Below are positions 55,903 to 64,000 of a stretch of DNA of 64,000 nucleotides, piece after piece. The translations under genes were made by a program, and so were the position numbers. The notes under the pieces are model-generated. The model did not search any database. It was not told the DNA's origin and was given only the letters and a program-made list of their open reading frames with translations. Origin of the DNA: Marinobacter sp. ATCH36. Lineage in GTDB: Bacteria; Pseudomonadota; Gammaproteobacteria; Pseudomonadales; Oleiphilaceae. Positions within the stretch are counted from its first letter, which is position 1, and every line of letters begins with the position of its first letter. The stretch covers positions 248,001 through 312,000 of the forward strand of contig NZ_JAMJPL010000002.1 of the NCBI RefSeq assembly GCF_023555055.1, read 5' to 3'.

Positions 55903-57354
55903 TTGACCGCACAACAACACCCCCAATCAATGCATACATTTGGTGATGACCTGCTCGCGCGACACGACGCAACCGCTCTGGCAACCCTGATTCGCAATCG
56001 CGAGATCTCTGCAAACGAAGTACTTCAGGCCACTCTTGCCAGGGCCCGGAAGGCAGAGCCCATGATACATGGCCTGGTTACGCCCGTTCCTGAAGAAGGC
56101 GCCGGCATAACCGTAAGGGAAGCATCTCCGGTACATGCAAATCCCGGCATCTTTGGCGGTGTCCCCACGGTGATTAAAGACAATACCGATGTAAAAAGGT
56201 TTCCGACGACTTATGGCACTGCCGCCATTCGCCCGCATCCGGCAGACAGAACCAGCCCTTTCGCCCGACAATTGCTGGCGCAGGGACTGGTCTGTTTTGG
56301 CAAAAGCACCCTGCCCGAGTTCGGGTTCAACGCCACCACGGAGCCCGCCCACGATAAACCCACCCGTAACCCCTGGAACCTGAAATACTCCACCGGCGCT
56401 TCCTCGGGAGGTTCGGCAGCACTTGTGGCTGCCGGTGTTATCAGCATCGCCCACGCCAATGATGGTGGTGGTTCCATCCGGATTCCCGCAGCCTGCTGCG
56501 GGTTGGTGGGCCTGAAGCCTACCCGGGGTCGCCTGGTCGACAACGATGCCGCAAAATCGCTACCCATCAATATTGTCAGCGACGGCGTGGTTACCCGGAG
56601 TGTCAGGGACACGGCCAACTTCTATGCCGGTGCGGAGCATTATTTCCAGAATCCGAAGCTGTTACCCATTGGCAAAGTCGAAGGGCCATCCGCACACACA
56701 CTTAAAATCGGCCTGGTCATGGACTCCATCAACGGCCACCCGACGGATTCAACCACCCGGGAAGCGGTAGAAATCACCGCGCGGGTTCTGGAAAAACTTG
56801 GCCATCGCGTAGAGCCGGTCGACGTTCCGGTTGCACCCTCTTTCCCGGAGGATTTTGCGCGCTACTGGGGAATGCTGGCATTTGGTGTGCGCTCCAACGG
56901 CAAGCGGTTATTCCATCCTAGTTTTGACAAATCCCGGCTGGACGGACTGACCAAGGGGCTGGACAAGGCCTTCAGAAGAGAATTCTACAAACTCCCAGCT
57001 ACGCTGTGGCGCCTGCGCAGGTCGTATCATGACTACGCCAGAGCCATGGCGAATTACGACGCAATATTAACCCCCGTGCTTGGCCACACAACTCCGGAAA
57101 TCGGCTACCTGAGTCCGACAGTCGATTTTGACACCCTTTTCGACCGCCTCACCCGTTATGTCAGCTTTACCCCGCTGGCCAACGCCACAGGCGCTCCAGC
57201 CATCTCCTTGCCGGCGATCCTTACCGGGCAGAACCTGCCTGTATCCATTCAGTTGATGGGACGGCATGGCGGGGAGCGAACTCTGCTGGAACTGGCTTAT
57301 GCCCTCGAAGACGCCGTGGGTTGGACATGGCCTTTTGCCGGTGCCAATATGTGA
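55903..57354 (+). CDS. Amidase signature family hydrolase
   Basis: A 483-aa amidase-signature enzyme hydrolysing an amide or related bond. The Ser-cisSer-Lys triad is visible: Lys92 (TVIKDNTD), Ser167 (STGASSGGSAAL) and the nucleophile Ser191 (GGGSIRIPA), with the FAAH-like spacing. Substrate unknown; it is not GatA, since no gatB/C lie nearby. The start is TTG with GGGAG eight bases upstream; an ATG nine codons in lacks a Shine-Dalgarno. Upstream 55710-55902 (193 nt) shows nothing I recognise. Confidence 0.88.
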   Translation: MTAQQHPQSMHTFGDDLLARHDATALATLIRNREISANEVLQATLARARKAEPMIHGLVTPVPEEGAGITVREASPVHANPGIFGGVPTVIKDNTDVKRFPTTYGTAAIRPHPADRTSPFARQLLAQGLVCFGKSTLPEFGFNATTEPAHDKPTRNPWNLKYSTGASSGGSAALVAAGVISIAHANDGGGSIRIPAACCGLVGLKPTRGRLVDNDAAKSLPINIVSDGVVTRSVRDTANFYAGAEHYFQNPKLLPIGKVEGPSAHTLKIGLVMDSINGHPTDSTTREAVEITARVLEKLGHRVEPVDVPVAPSFPEDFARYWGMLAFGVRSNGKRLFHPSFDKSRLDGLTKGLDKAFRREFYKLPATLWRLRRSYHDYARAMANYDAILTPVLGHTTPEIGYLSPTVDFDTLFDRLTRYVSFTPLANATGAPAISLPAILTGQNLPVSIQLMGRHGGERTLLELAYALEDAVGWTWPFAGANM

Positions 57355-57406
57355 TCCAGCGACCACGGACGCGGCACCCGCCATTCACAAGCGAAAGCCA
57401 GAACCT

Positions 57407-59242
57407 ATGAAGGATACGGACACCTTTGTGAACTTTCACAAGGCGCTGATGGAGCTGAGCCACAGCCCGGCGTTCATCAACAGGGAGCGCAGTCACAAAC
57501 TTGCGGCAATGACCGCCCTGTGCGCAGAGCTGCTGGACGTTGAACGAGTCAGTGTCTGGCAGTTTCCGGAGCAACGCGAACACATTGAGTCTGAATGGCT
57601 GCATACGCCGGAAGGTGCAACCGCGGAAACCAGAAGCCTCTACCAGTCAGGCAACCCGGCCTATTTTGCGGCGCTGGAAAGCGAGCGGGTACTGTCTGTT
57701 CCCCACGCACAGGAAGATTGCCGAACCCGGGCCTTTTCACCCGGTTATCTCGCACCCATGGGTATACGCTCCATGCTGGATGCGCCGATTTTTGACGGCG
57801 CCCGGCTCAGCGGTGTGGTCTGCCTGGAATCAACAACACATCGACAGTGGACCCTGCCGGAAATATCCTTCGTCATTGCGATCGCAGATACTGTCAGCCT
57901 GATGAATACCCATGAGGCCTGGCTTGATTCGAAACAGGCACTGGAATACGCCACCCGCTACGACTCACTGACTGGGCTGCTGAACATCAAATCACTGCGT
58001 GATCGCATCAGTTACCTGATCGACAAGTTCGAACGTCGCGGGCTTGGCAGCCTTGCTCTTTTATGGGTGGATGTCGACCGCCTGAAGTCCATCAACGACG
58101 GCCTTGGTGCACAGGTGGGCGACAATGTTATTGAGGAAATTGGTCAACGGCTCAAACAGGTCATTGTTCCCGGAAAAGACCTTCTTGCCCGCATAGGTGG
58201 CGACGAATACGCCCTCATTATTCGAAACCAGACCCAGCCGGACACACTGGAGCAGACTGCCGCAAAAATCCGGCATGAAATCAGCAAGCCAATCCGTCTC
58301 AACGGACACTCGATAACCGTGGGGGCCAGCCTCGGCATCTGTCACCTACCCGGTGACTGTGATTCCACCGAGGACCTGCTTCGTGGCGCCGAAGCGGCGA
58401 TGTACAACGCCAAGCATGAGGGCCGTGGCCGGACCTGTTTTTTTGATTCGAGTATCCAGATCAGCGCCCGCTCCCGCTTCGAACTGGAGAATGACCTGCG
58501 CACGGCCATCAGGGAACATAAGCTCGACGTATTCTACCAGCCGATAACCAGTGCCGATGGATCGAGTACGGAGTCGGTTGAGGCTCTGGTTCGTTGGCAG
58601 CACCCGGAGCGGGGATGGCTGTCACCCATCGAGTTTCTCGACATTGCCAGAGGCGGAGGCCTGATGTATGGCCTTGGCGAATGCGTGCTGCGTCGAGTGT
58701 GTGAGCACTGGCAGTGGGCCCGAAACCATCAGATAGAACTGCCGGAAGTGTCAGTGAACCTGGCTCCCGAGCAGGTTCTGATAGCCGGGCTTCCCCGCCA
58801 GATAAAAACGATCTGTGCAGAATATGGCGTTCCCGTCAGGTCACTGCATTTCGAAGTGACCGAGGATGCCCTTCAGGGTGATATCATCACCATTTCCGGT
58901 ATTCTGGAGGAACTGGTCGCCGCCGGTGCGCAGCTATCGATTGACGACTTCGGCACCGGCTACTCATCCCTGTCAAGGCTCAAGGGCCTGCCGTTTTCCC
59001 GCATCAAGATCGACCGCTCGTTCATCAGCAACATCCCCGATGACGAGGATGACTGCGCCATCATTCTGTCGATTCTCGGGCTTGCGAGAGGTCTGGGGCT
59101 ATCCGTCGTGGCCGAGGGTGTGGAAACCGAGGCTCACGAAAGGTGGCTCTGCGAACAGGGTTGCGACTACCTTCAGGGTTACCTGTACAGCAGGCCGTTA
59201 CCATTCGATCAGCTGGTCGAACGCTTTTTCACCAGTGAATAG
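57407..59242 (+). CDS. GAF-GGDEF-EAL cyclic-di-GMP protein
   Basis: A 611-aa signalling protein: GAF sensor (about 10-165), diguanylate cyclase domain with GGDEY at 264-268 in place of GGDEF, and an EAL phosphodiesterase domain with EALVRW at 392-397, DDFGTGYSS at about 513 and VVAEGVET. All EAL metal and catalytic motifs look intact, so phosphodiesterase activity is likely; the cyclase may be weak or regulatory. The ATG at 57407 was preferred because upstream frames lie in the amidase gene. Its last 34 nt overlap the convergent RND gene. Confidence 0.9.
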   Translation: MKDTDTFVNFHKALMELSHSPAFINRERSHKLAAMTALCAELLDVERVSVWQFPEQREHIESEWLHTPEGATAETRSLYQSGNPAYFAALESERVLSVPHAQEDCRTRAFSPGYLAPMGIRSMLDAPIFDGARLSGVVCLESTTHRQWTLPEISFVIAIADTVSLMNTHEAWLDSKQALEYATRYDSLTGLLNIKSLRDRISYLIDKFERRGLGSLALLWVDVDRLKSINDGLGAQVGDNVIEEIGQRLKQVIVPGKDLLARIGGDEYALIIRNQTQPDTLEQTAAKIRHEISKPIRLNGHSITVGASLGICHLPGDCDSTEDLLRGAEAAMYNAKHEGRGRTCFFDSSIQISARSRFELENDLRTAIREHKLDVFYQPITSADGSSTESVEALVRWQHPERGWLSPIEFLDIARGGGLMYGLGECVLRRVCEHWQWARNHQIELPEVSVNLAPEQVLIAGLPRQIKTICAEYGVPVRSLHFEVTEDALQGDIITISGILEELVAAGAQLSIDDFGTGYSSLSRLKGLPFSRIKIDRSFISNIPDDEDDCAIILSILGLARGLGLSVVAEGVETEAHERWLCEQGCDYLQGYLYSRPLPFDQLVERFFTSE

Positions 59243-62200
59243 GACACCTGTTTCAGTTTACGCCCGGATTTGTCGCCCAGAACCAGTAACGCAGGTGTGA
59301 GCAGCAGGGTCAGGATGGTCGCAAACGCCAACCCACCGGCAATGGCACTGGACAGCTGGGTCCACCACTGGGTTGAAGGCGCGCCAAGCCCCAGGGAAGG
59401 CGTGATCAGATCCACGTTCACGCCCAGCACCATCGGCATCAAGCCCAGAATGGTGGTGATGGCCGTCAGAAGCACCGGGCGAAGACGCAGGCAGCCGGTT
59501 TCCAGCGCTGCCTCATACGCTTCCATGCCACGGCCTCGCATCTCATTATAGGTGTCGATCAGAATGATGTTGTTATTCACCACAATACCCGCCAGAGCAA
59601 TGATGCCCATCCCCACCATCACGATGCCGAAAGACTGGCCGTTAAGGAGCAGGCCAAGCAATACCCCGGCCGTGGAAAGCACAATGGCCGACAGAATCAG
59701 CAAGGTCTGGTACAGGGAGTTGAACTGGGTCACCAGGATCAACAGCATCAGGGCAATCGCCACCACGAAGGCGGAAGCCAGAAAGTTGGACGCCTGCTGC
59801 TGATCTTCGTTTTCACCGGCGAAGCGGACAGATACCCCTTCGGGCGTTTCCGGCATTCGCTCCTGCAGGGTTGTCAACAACTCATCGGCCCTACGGTCAG
59901 GCGCCACATCGGACTTGATGGTCACCGTCCTCTGGCCATCCACCCGCACAATGCTTCCGGTTTTATCGCCCGGCTCCAGTTCCACAAACTCTGAGAGCGG
60001 TACCTGACCGCGATTGGTATGGATGGTCTGGCGCTGGAACTGGTCCAGCTCGCGCCAGTTGTTGGGCACCCGCACAGCGATGTCCACCTCATCACGTACA
60101 TCTTCCGGCCGGTAAGTAGCCAATACCAACCCGTTGGTAATCAGGCGCACGGCGCTGCCCACACTCAGCACATCGGAACCGAAGCGGGCCGCCGACGCCC
60201 GGTCCACGTTCAGGCGCCATTCGATACCCGGCAGACTGCGGTCATCCTCGATATCCACAAAGCCGTCGATGGTCGCCATGTGCTCCTGGATCAGACCGAC
60301 ATACCGGCCCAGTTTGTCACTGTCGAGGCTGCTCACCATCAGCTCAATGGGCTTGCCTTCAGCCGGGCCACCTTCCTGCTTGCGAAATTCCAGTTCGATG
60401 CCGGGGATGTCTGCCGTGCGCTCGCGGAAATCCTCCAGGATCCTGGTGGCGGAACGTCGCTCGAACCAGTCGGTGAACTGGAACTGCAGTACACCGATAA
60501 CATCCGGTGCCATCTGGTTGCCGGCACTGACCATTGAGCGGGCATACAGCGCTTTTACTTCCGGCATATCCTGCAGCCTCTGCTCCACTTCCCGCACAAT
60601 GGCATCCCGCTCTTCCACCGACATATCGCCTCTCGCCCTCACCTGTACCTGGGCCGAGTCGGGCTCGACGCTGGGAAAGAACTCCACGCCATGGTTGAAC
60701 TTGCCGTACGCCAGGTAGATGACCACAACCACAGCCAACACACCCAACAGTGTGTACCCCGGCACCGCCAGCAAACGCCCCAGCAGATTCCTGTACAACC
60801 CCGTCATTCGGCCGTCTGGTGCCGCCTGGCGCTTACGTCTGCCACCACTGATACTGCCGAGAACCGGGAGAAACACCAGGGCCATGACCAGGGAGGCAAT
60901 CAGGCAGATGATGACGGTCATGGGAAGGAATTTCATGAACTCCCCCACCACGCCGGGCCAGAACAGCAATGGCACAAAGACAGCGAGAGTGGTCGCGGTG
61001 GAAGCAATAATAGGCCAGGCCATGCGGCTGGCAGCCTCGCCCCATGCGGATCGCACACTCTGCCCCTCGGAGAGGTTTCTGTCCGCCAGCTCCGATACCA
61101 CGATGGCCCCGTCCACCAACATGCCGGCCACCAGGATCAAGCTGAACAGAACCACAATATTGAGGGTCAGGCCCATACCCCAGATCACCAGAATACCGGT
61201 CAGGAAGGCGCCAGGAATGGTCAGGCCAACCAACAGGGCCGAGCGGGGCCCCATGGCGGCAATGATCAGGATAATCACCAGCACAATGGCCGTGAGTACG
61301 TTGTTGAGCAGGTCACTGAGAATGTCCCGCACTTCACCGGACTGGTCCATGATGTAACGGACTTCCAGCTCTTCCGGCAACTCCGGCCCCGCGCGCTCGA
61401 TTAACTCCTTGACCTGACCAACCGTTTCAATAATGTTGGCACCGGTGCGCTTGGAAATTTCCAGCACCAGGGCCGGCTCACCGTTGATTCGTGCAAACCC
61501 GGTAGGGTCCTTGAAGGTGCGTTGCAGCATGGCGACGTCGCCAAAGGTGACGACGGTATCCCCGCCCACCTTGATCGGCATGGACATCACATCCTCCACC
61601 GACTCGATCACGCCAGGCACTTTCATGGTCATGCGACCGGCGCCGGTATCAAGACTGCCCGCCGCCACCAGCTGATTGTTGCGGGTGACCAGAGAGGCCA
61701 ACTGGTCAAAATCGATGCCGTAGCTTTCCAGAACCTGGGGGTCGACAACGACCTCCAGAAGGTCTTCCCGGTCACCACCGATATCCACTTCCAGGACTTC
61801 CGGAATCCCTTCAATGGCATCCTGGAGTCGTCGGGCAATGGTCACCAGTTCACGCTCTGACAGCGGCCCCGACAGACCCACGGACATCACCGGGAACAGC
61901 GCCACGTTAATCTCGTTGACCCGAGGCTCGTCCGCTTCCTGCGGCAGTTTACTGCGGGCAGTATCGACCTTCTCGCGCACGTCCTGAAGTGCCATATCCG
62001 GGTCAAAGCCGGCGTCGAATTCCAACATCACCGAAGCATGGCCCTCCGAGGCCGTGCCTCGCATTTCCTTGATGCCTTCGAGGGAACGCAACTCCTGCTC
62101 CATGGGACGGATCAACAGGCGCTCCGCATCTTCCGGACTGATACCTTCCAGGGTCATGGACACGTAAATCATGGGGATGGTGACGTCCGGATTGGCCTCT

Positions 62201-62304
62201 TTGGGAATGGCCTGAAAAGCAGCGATGCCGCCAAGGATCAGAAACATCAGCGTAAGGAAAGTGGTGCGGGAACGATCAAGGGCCGCAAATATAAGCGTTC
62301 GCAT
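59209..62304 (-). CDS. HAE1-type RND efflux pump permease
   Basis: A 1031-aa inner-membrane proton-driven efflux pump with the usual two large periplasmic loops (about 30-330 and 560-870) and 12 helices. The family motifs are intact (FPSVEPDSAQVQVRARGD near 560; GMGIIALAGIVVNNNIILID near 910), but the TM4 pair is Asp398-Gly399 (GMLVDGAIVV) rather than the two Asp of AcrB. It follows its adaptor gene after 5 nt; no TolC-like gene is in the window. Its 3' end overlaps the convergent GGDEF-EAL gene by 34 nt. Substrate unknown. Confidence 0.93.
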   Translation of the reverse strand: MRTLIFAALDRSRTTFLTLMFLILGGIAAFQAIPKEANPDVTIPMIYVSMTLEGISPEDAERLLIRPMEQELRSLEGIKEMRGTASEGHASVMLEFDAGFDPDMALQDVREKVDTARSKLPQEADEPRVNEINVALFPVMSVGLSGPLSERELVTIARRLQDAIEGIPEVLEVDIGGDREDLLEVVVDPQVLESYGIDFDQLASLVTRNNQLVAAGSLDTGAGRMTMKVPGVIESVEDVMSMPIKVGGDTVVTFGDVAMLQRTFKDPTGFARINGEPALVLEISKRTGANIIETVGQVKELIERAGPELPEELEVRYIMDQSGEVRDILSDLLNNVLTAIVLVIILIIAAMGPRSALLVGLTIPGAFLTGILVIWGMGLTLNIVVLFSLILVAGMLVDGAIVVSELADRNLSEGQSVRSAWGEAASRMAWPIIASTATTLAVFVPLLFWPGVVGEFMKFLPMTVIICLIASLVMALVFLPVLGSISGGRRKRQAAPDGRMTGLYRNLLGRLLAVPGYTLLGVLAVVVVIYLAYGKFNHGVEFFPSVEPDSAQVQVRARGDMSVEERDAIVREVEQRLQDMPEVKALYARSMVSAGNQMAPDVIGVLQFQFTDWFERRSATRILEDFRERTADIPGIELEFRKQEGGPAEGKPIELMVSSLDSDKLGRYVGLIQEHMATIDGFVDIEDDRSLPGIEWRLNVDRASAARFGSDVLSVGSAVRLITNGLVLATYRPEDVRDEVDIAVRVPNNWRELDQFQRQTIHTNRGQVPLSEFVELEPGDKTGSIVRVDGQRTVTIKSDVAPDRRADELLTTLQERMPETPEGVSVRFAGENEDQQQASNFLASAFVVAIALMLLILVTQFNSLYQTLLILSAIVLSTAGVLLGLLLNGQSFGIVMVGMGIIALAGIVVNNNIILIDTYNEMRGRGMEAYEAALETGCLRLRPVLLTAITTILGLMPMVLGVNVDLITPSLGLGAPSTQWWTQLSSAIAGGLAFATILTLLLTPALLVLGDKSGRKLKQVSYSLVKKRSTS

Positions 62305-62309
62305 AACAA

Positions 62310-63392
62310 TCAGCCCCGATCCGAATCACGGTTCACCGGCTGCACCTGTTGCCCGATAGACACAAACCCGGCGCCTCTGGTTATAAGCTGGATTTCTTTC
62401 GGCAAACCAGTCACCCAGGCGCCATCGGTCGTCACGTTCAGCAGCTTGACCGTGGTGAACACAACCTCGTTGTTGTCGCCCACATACCGTACGCCGGGAC
62501 GGCCATCATCACCGAGGCTCAGATAGGCTGGTGAAATAAACATGGCCCTGACCTCCGGCAGTGAAATCCGCAACGTGGCACTGCCGCCGGCAACCCGTTT
62601 GCGCTCCGGATTTTCCACCGTCACTTCCACGGCAAAGCTGCGGGTTTCAGGGTCTGCCGCACTGGCCACGAAGCTCACCTGGCCTTCCAGCGTATCGCCA
62701 TCCAAAGTGCGGACAGTCACCTTCTGGCCCTCTTCCACATTGCTCACGGACTGCTGAGGAATCTGGCCTGTTACTTTCAGCCGGTCAATGTGAACCAGCT
62801 CCAGTAAAGGTGAGCCCACCTGAACCAGGTCCCCCAGATCCACATCACGTCGATTGACCGTGCCATCGAACGGTGCACGGGGAGTCAGGTTATCCATAGC
62901 CACTTGTGCCCGCGCCAGTTCCGCTTTTGCAGCGGAGAGTTCGCTTTGCAGGGTCAGTATTTCAGATTCAGAGGTGAGATCCCGGGAACGAAGACGCCGG
63001 GCTGCAGAAAGATCGGCCTCCAGTTTACGAATGCGGGATTGCCATTGCTCCACCGCTGTGCCGCGACCGTCCTCGGAAATGCGCAACAGAACATCGCCTT
63101 CCCTGACCCGGTCACCCTGACTCACCATCAACTCTTCCACGGTTCCGGCAATCCGCGCACCGATAGCCACAGACCGCCAGGGTTCCAGCTGGCCCTGCAC
63201 CATCAGCCCCGGCTGGTAGGGTCGGTCGCGCAGTACATCCACCTGCACGGAAGGCAGACCTTTGCTCTGCTCGGGCGGAGTGTCCGGCGCCTCATCGCGA
63301 GCCTCCCTGACATTTCCCGTCGCCATCCAGACAACCAGTAGCGTCAGTACCACGAGAGACAGACCGATGGATCCCAGTTTTGCTTTTGTCAT
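62310..63392 (-). CDS. RND periplasmic adaptor (membrane fusion protein)
   Basis: A 360-aa adaptor that joins the RND permease to an outer-membrane channel. An N-terminal membrane anchor (about 9-25) has no lipobox Cys. Lipoyl-like and hairpin domains follow (about 60-180, with a coiled coil KLEADLSAARRLRSR), then a beta-barrel and a short tail. The ATG at 63392 fits this anchor; the frame is open to 63503 but adds a non-conserved segment. First gene of the pump operon, divergent from the ilv leader over 146 nt. Confidence 0.92.
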   Translation of the reverse strand: MTKAKLGSIGLSLVVLTLLVVWMATGNVREARDEAPDTPPEQSKGLPSVQVDVLRDRPYQPGLMVQGQLEPWRSVAIGARIAGTVEELMVSQGDRVREGDVLLRISEDGRGTAVEQWQSRIRKLEADLSAARRLRSRDLTSESEILTLQSELSAAKAELARAQVAMDNLTPRAPFDGTVNRRDVDLGDLVQVGSPLLELVHIDRLKVTGQIPQQSVSNVEEGQKVTVRTLDGDTLEGQVSFVASAADPETRSFAVEVTVENPERKRVAGGSATLRISLPEVRAMFISPAYLSLGDDGRPGVRYVGDNNEVVFTTVKLLNVTTDGAWVTGLPKEIQLITRGAGFVSIGQQVQPVNRDSDRG

Positions 63393-63465
63393 TGATCGCT
63401 CACAGGTTAAGACAGGTGATTTCAGTAAAACTGCGGTTCCATTTCGAAAAACTGCCAGAAAACGG

Positions 63466-63495
63466 TTGCACCCGATTAATTTCGTGGGGTAAATT
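63466..63495 (+). promoter_or_regulatory. Candidate promoter of the ilv leader
   Basis: TTGCAC (63466-63471), 18-nt spacer, TAAATT (63490-63495): 4 of 6 at each box. A second -10 candidate TAGAAT at 63514-63519 lacks a good -35. Either would start transcription 20-45 nt before the leader peptide. Confidence 0.35.
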
Positions 63496-63538
63496 CTACA
63501 CATAATTTTTCGATAGAATCAGAGCGAATTCGAATTTT

Positions 63539-63631
63539 ATGAATCTCAACGCAGTGGTTGTCCTTGTAAAGCTAGTCCTGGTGGTCGTGGTACCGTCCGG
63601 GGGCTTTTGCGTGGACAAGCGGGTGAGATAG
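63539..63631 (+). CDS. ilvL: ilv operon leader peptide (attenuator control)
   Basis: A 30-codon ORF: MNLNAVVVLVKLVLVVVV followed by PSGGFCVDKRVR. Valine makes up 9 of residues 6-18, and there are four Leu codons, but no isoleucine codon. Downstream, the terminator hairpin sits before ilvG. When charged valine or leucine tRNA is scarce, a stalled ribosome would favour the antiterminator. The arrangement matches E. coli ilvL in logic, except that isoleucine is not sensed. Confidence 0.85.
   Translation: MNLNAVVVLVKLVLVVVVPSGGFCVDKRVR
63597..63605 (+). promoter_or_regulatory. Antiterminator arm of the ilv attenuator
   Basis: CCGGGGGCT here is identical to the right arm of the downstream terminator (63676-63684), so it can pair with the left arm AGCCCCCGG (63655-63663) and prevent termination. 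It lies within the leader peptide codons directly after the valine run. Confidence 0.8.
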
Positions 63632-63654
63632 CAGCAACCTGACAAAACACGAGA

Positions 63655-63691
63655 AGCCCCCGGCACCGAAAGGTCCCGGGGGCTTTTTTTT
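63655..63691 (+). terminator. Attenuator terminator before ilvG
   Basis: Stem AGCCCCCGG/CCGGGGGCT, extended by three inner pairs after one mismatch, with a GAAA tetraloop, followed by eight T (63684-63691). It ends 26 nt before the ilvG start codon. Confidence 0.95.
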
Positions 63692-63717
63692 GCAGCAAGA
63701 AAAAGGGAAAAACGACC

Positions 63718-64000
63718 ATGAACGGCGCACAGCACATTCTTGAAGCGTTCCACCGCCACCGCATCAGCACGGTTTTCGGTTATCCGGGTGGCTGCATCAT
63801 GCCGCTATACGACGCGCTGGTGGACGATATGGGTGTGGACCACGTGCTGTGCCGCCACGAGCAGGGTTGCGCCCTGGCTGCAGACGGCTACGCCCGTGCC
63901 AGCGGCAAGCTGGGGGTATGCATCGCCACCTCAGGCCCCGGTGCCACCAACCTGATTACCGGGGTTGCCAATGCCCACCGGGATTCGATCCCCATGTTGG
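63718..64000 (+). CDS. ilvG: Acetolactate synthase large subunit, 5' part
   Basis: Only the first 94 codons are in the window; the gene continues beyond position 64000. It is a ThDP-dependent enzyme making acetolactate/acetohydroxybutyrate, the first common step of branched-chain amino-acid synthesis. The MNGAQ start and [15 protein letters not shown] segment match E. coli IlvG; the ThDP-activating Glu48 lies in [16 protein letters not shown]. It follows the leader and attenuator, so expression should respond to valine and leucine supply. Small subunit and ilvE/D/A genes, if linked, are outside. Confidence 0.95.
   Translation, partial: MNGAQHILEAFHRHRISTVFGYPGGCIMPLYDALVDDMGVDHVLCRHEQGCALAADGYARASGKLGVCIATSGPGATNLITGVANAHRDSIPML

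Overview
The window looks like chromosomal DNA of a marine gammaproteobacterium close to Marinobacter. This is inferred from the overall protein character (RecA, MutS, NadK and IlvG are clearly gammaproteobacterial), from abundant fatty-acid and alkane-degrader style genes, and from Pseudomonas-like gene order in two blocks: pepN-DUF2797-DUF1315-rhomboid-phosphoesterase-nadK-fadH and recA-cinA/mutS-fdxA. I saw no phage, IS element, CRISPR array or rRNA. One tRNA gene (Asp) is present.

Layout. 1-6400: a TAXI-type TRAP binding protein, then a probable envelope operon read leftward (DUF1329 protein, YCF48-like beta-propeller, MMPL-type RND exporter). 6500-16900: a long leftward housekeeping block from fadH and nadK down to pepN. 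It is interrupted at 10432-10556 by an unannotated rightward transcription unit: a sigma70 promoter overlapped by a near-perfect Fur box, then about 90 nt ending in a strong intrinsic terminator. I read this as an iron-responsive small RNA of the RyhB/PrrF functional type. 17000-20560: two AraC-type regulators, each divergent from a lipid-metabolism enzyme. Between them lie tRNA-Asp, with a consensus promoter, and a 28-codon very acidic microprotein gene with its own promoter and Shine-Dalgarno.

20560-30870: a FixJ/hybrid-kinase pair, a LonB-like protease, a flavodoxin-like protein, recA (LexA box and two leader hairpins, no recX next to it), pncC, mutS and fdxA. 30870-41530: an exporter, two uncharacterised or lipid-binding proteins, a di-iron-like hydrolase, a permease plus acyl-CoA ligase operon, a second kinase/FixJ pair divergent from that ligase, and a MocR regulator. 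41750-49490: a PhzF-like isomerase, a 104-nt element with perfect 26-bp inverted arms, an HI0933-type flavoprotein, and a leftward operon nhaB-sulP-usp-PLD lipoprotein that links sodium extrusion with anion uptake. 49770-59240: an MFS transporter overlapping a DksA-like protein, argO/argP, a MgtC/DUF4010 protein, alkB, djlA, an amidase and a GAF-GGDEF-EAL protein. 59200-64000: an RND efflux pump pair, and divergently the start of an ilvG operon preceded by a valine/leucine-rich leader peptide and attenuator.

The best candidates for undescribed biology are the Fur-controlled small RNA whose terminator overlaps the end of the rhomboid gene, the acidic microprotein beside tRNA-Asp, the inverted-repeat element at 42633-42736, and an ilv attenuator whose leader peptide has no isoleucine codon. 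All functional statements come from reading motifs and context; no database search was run.
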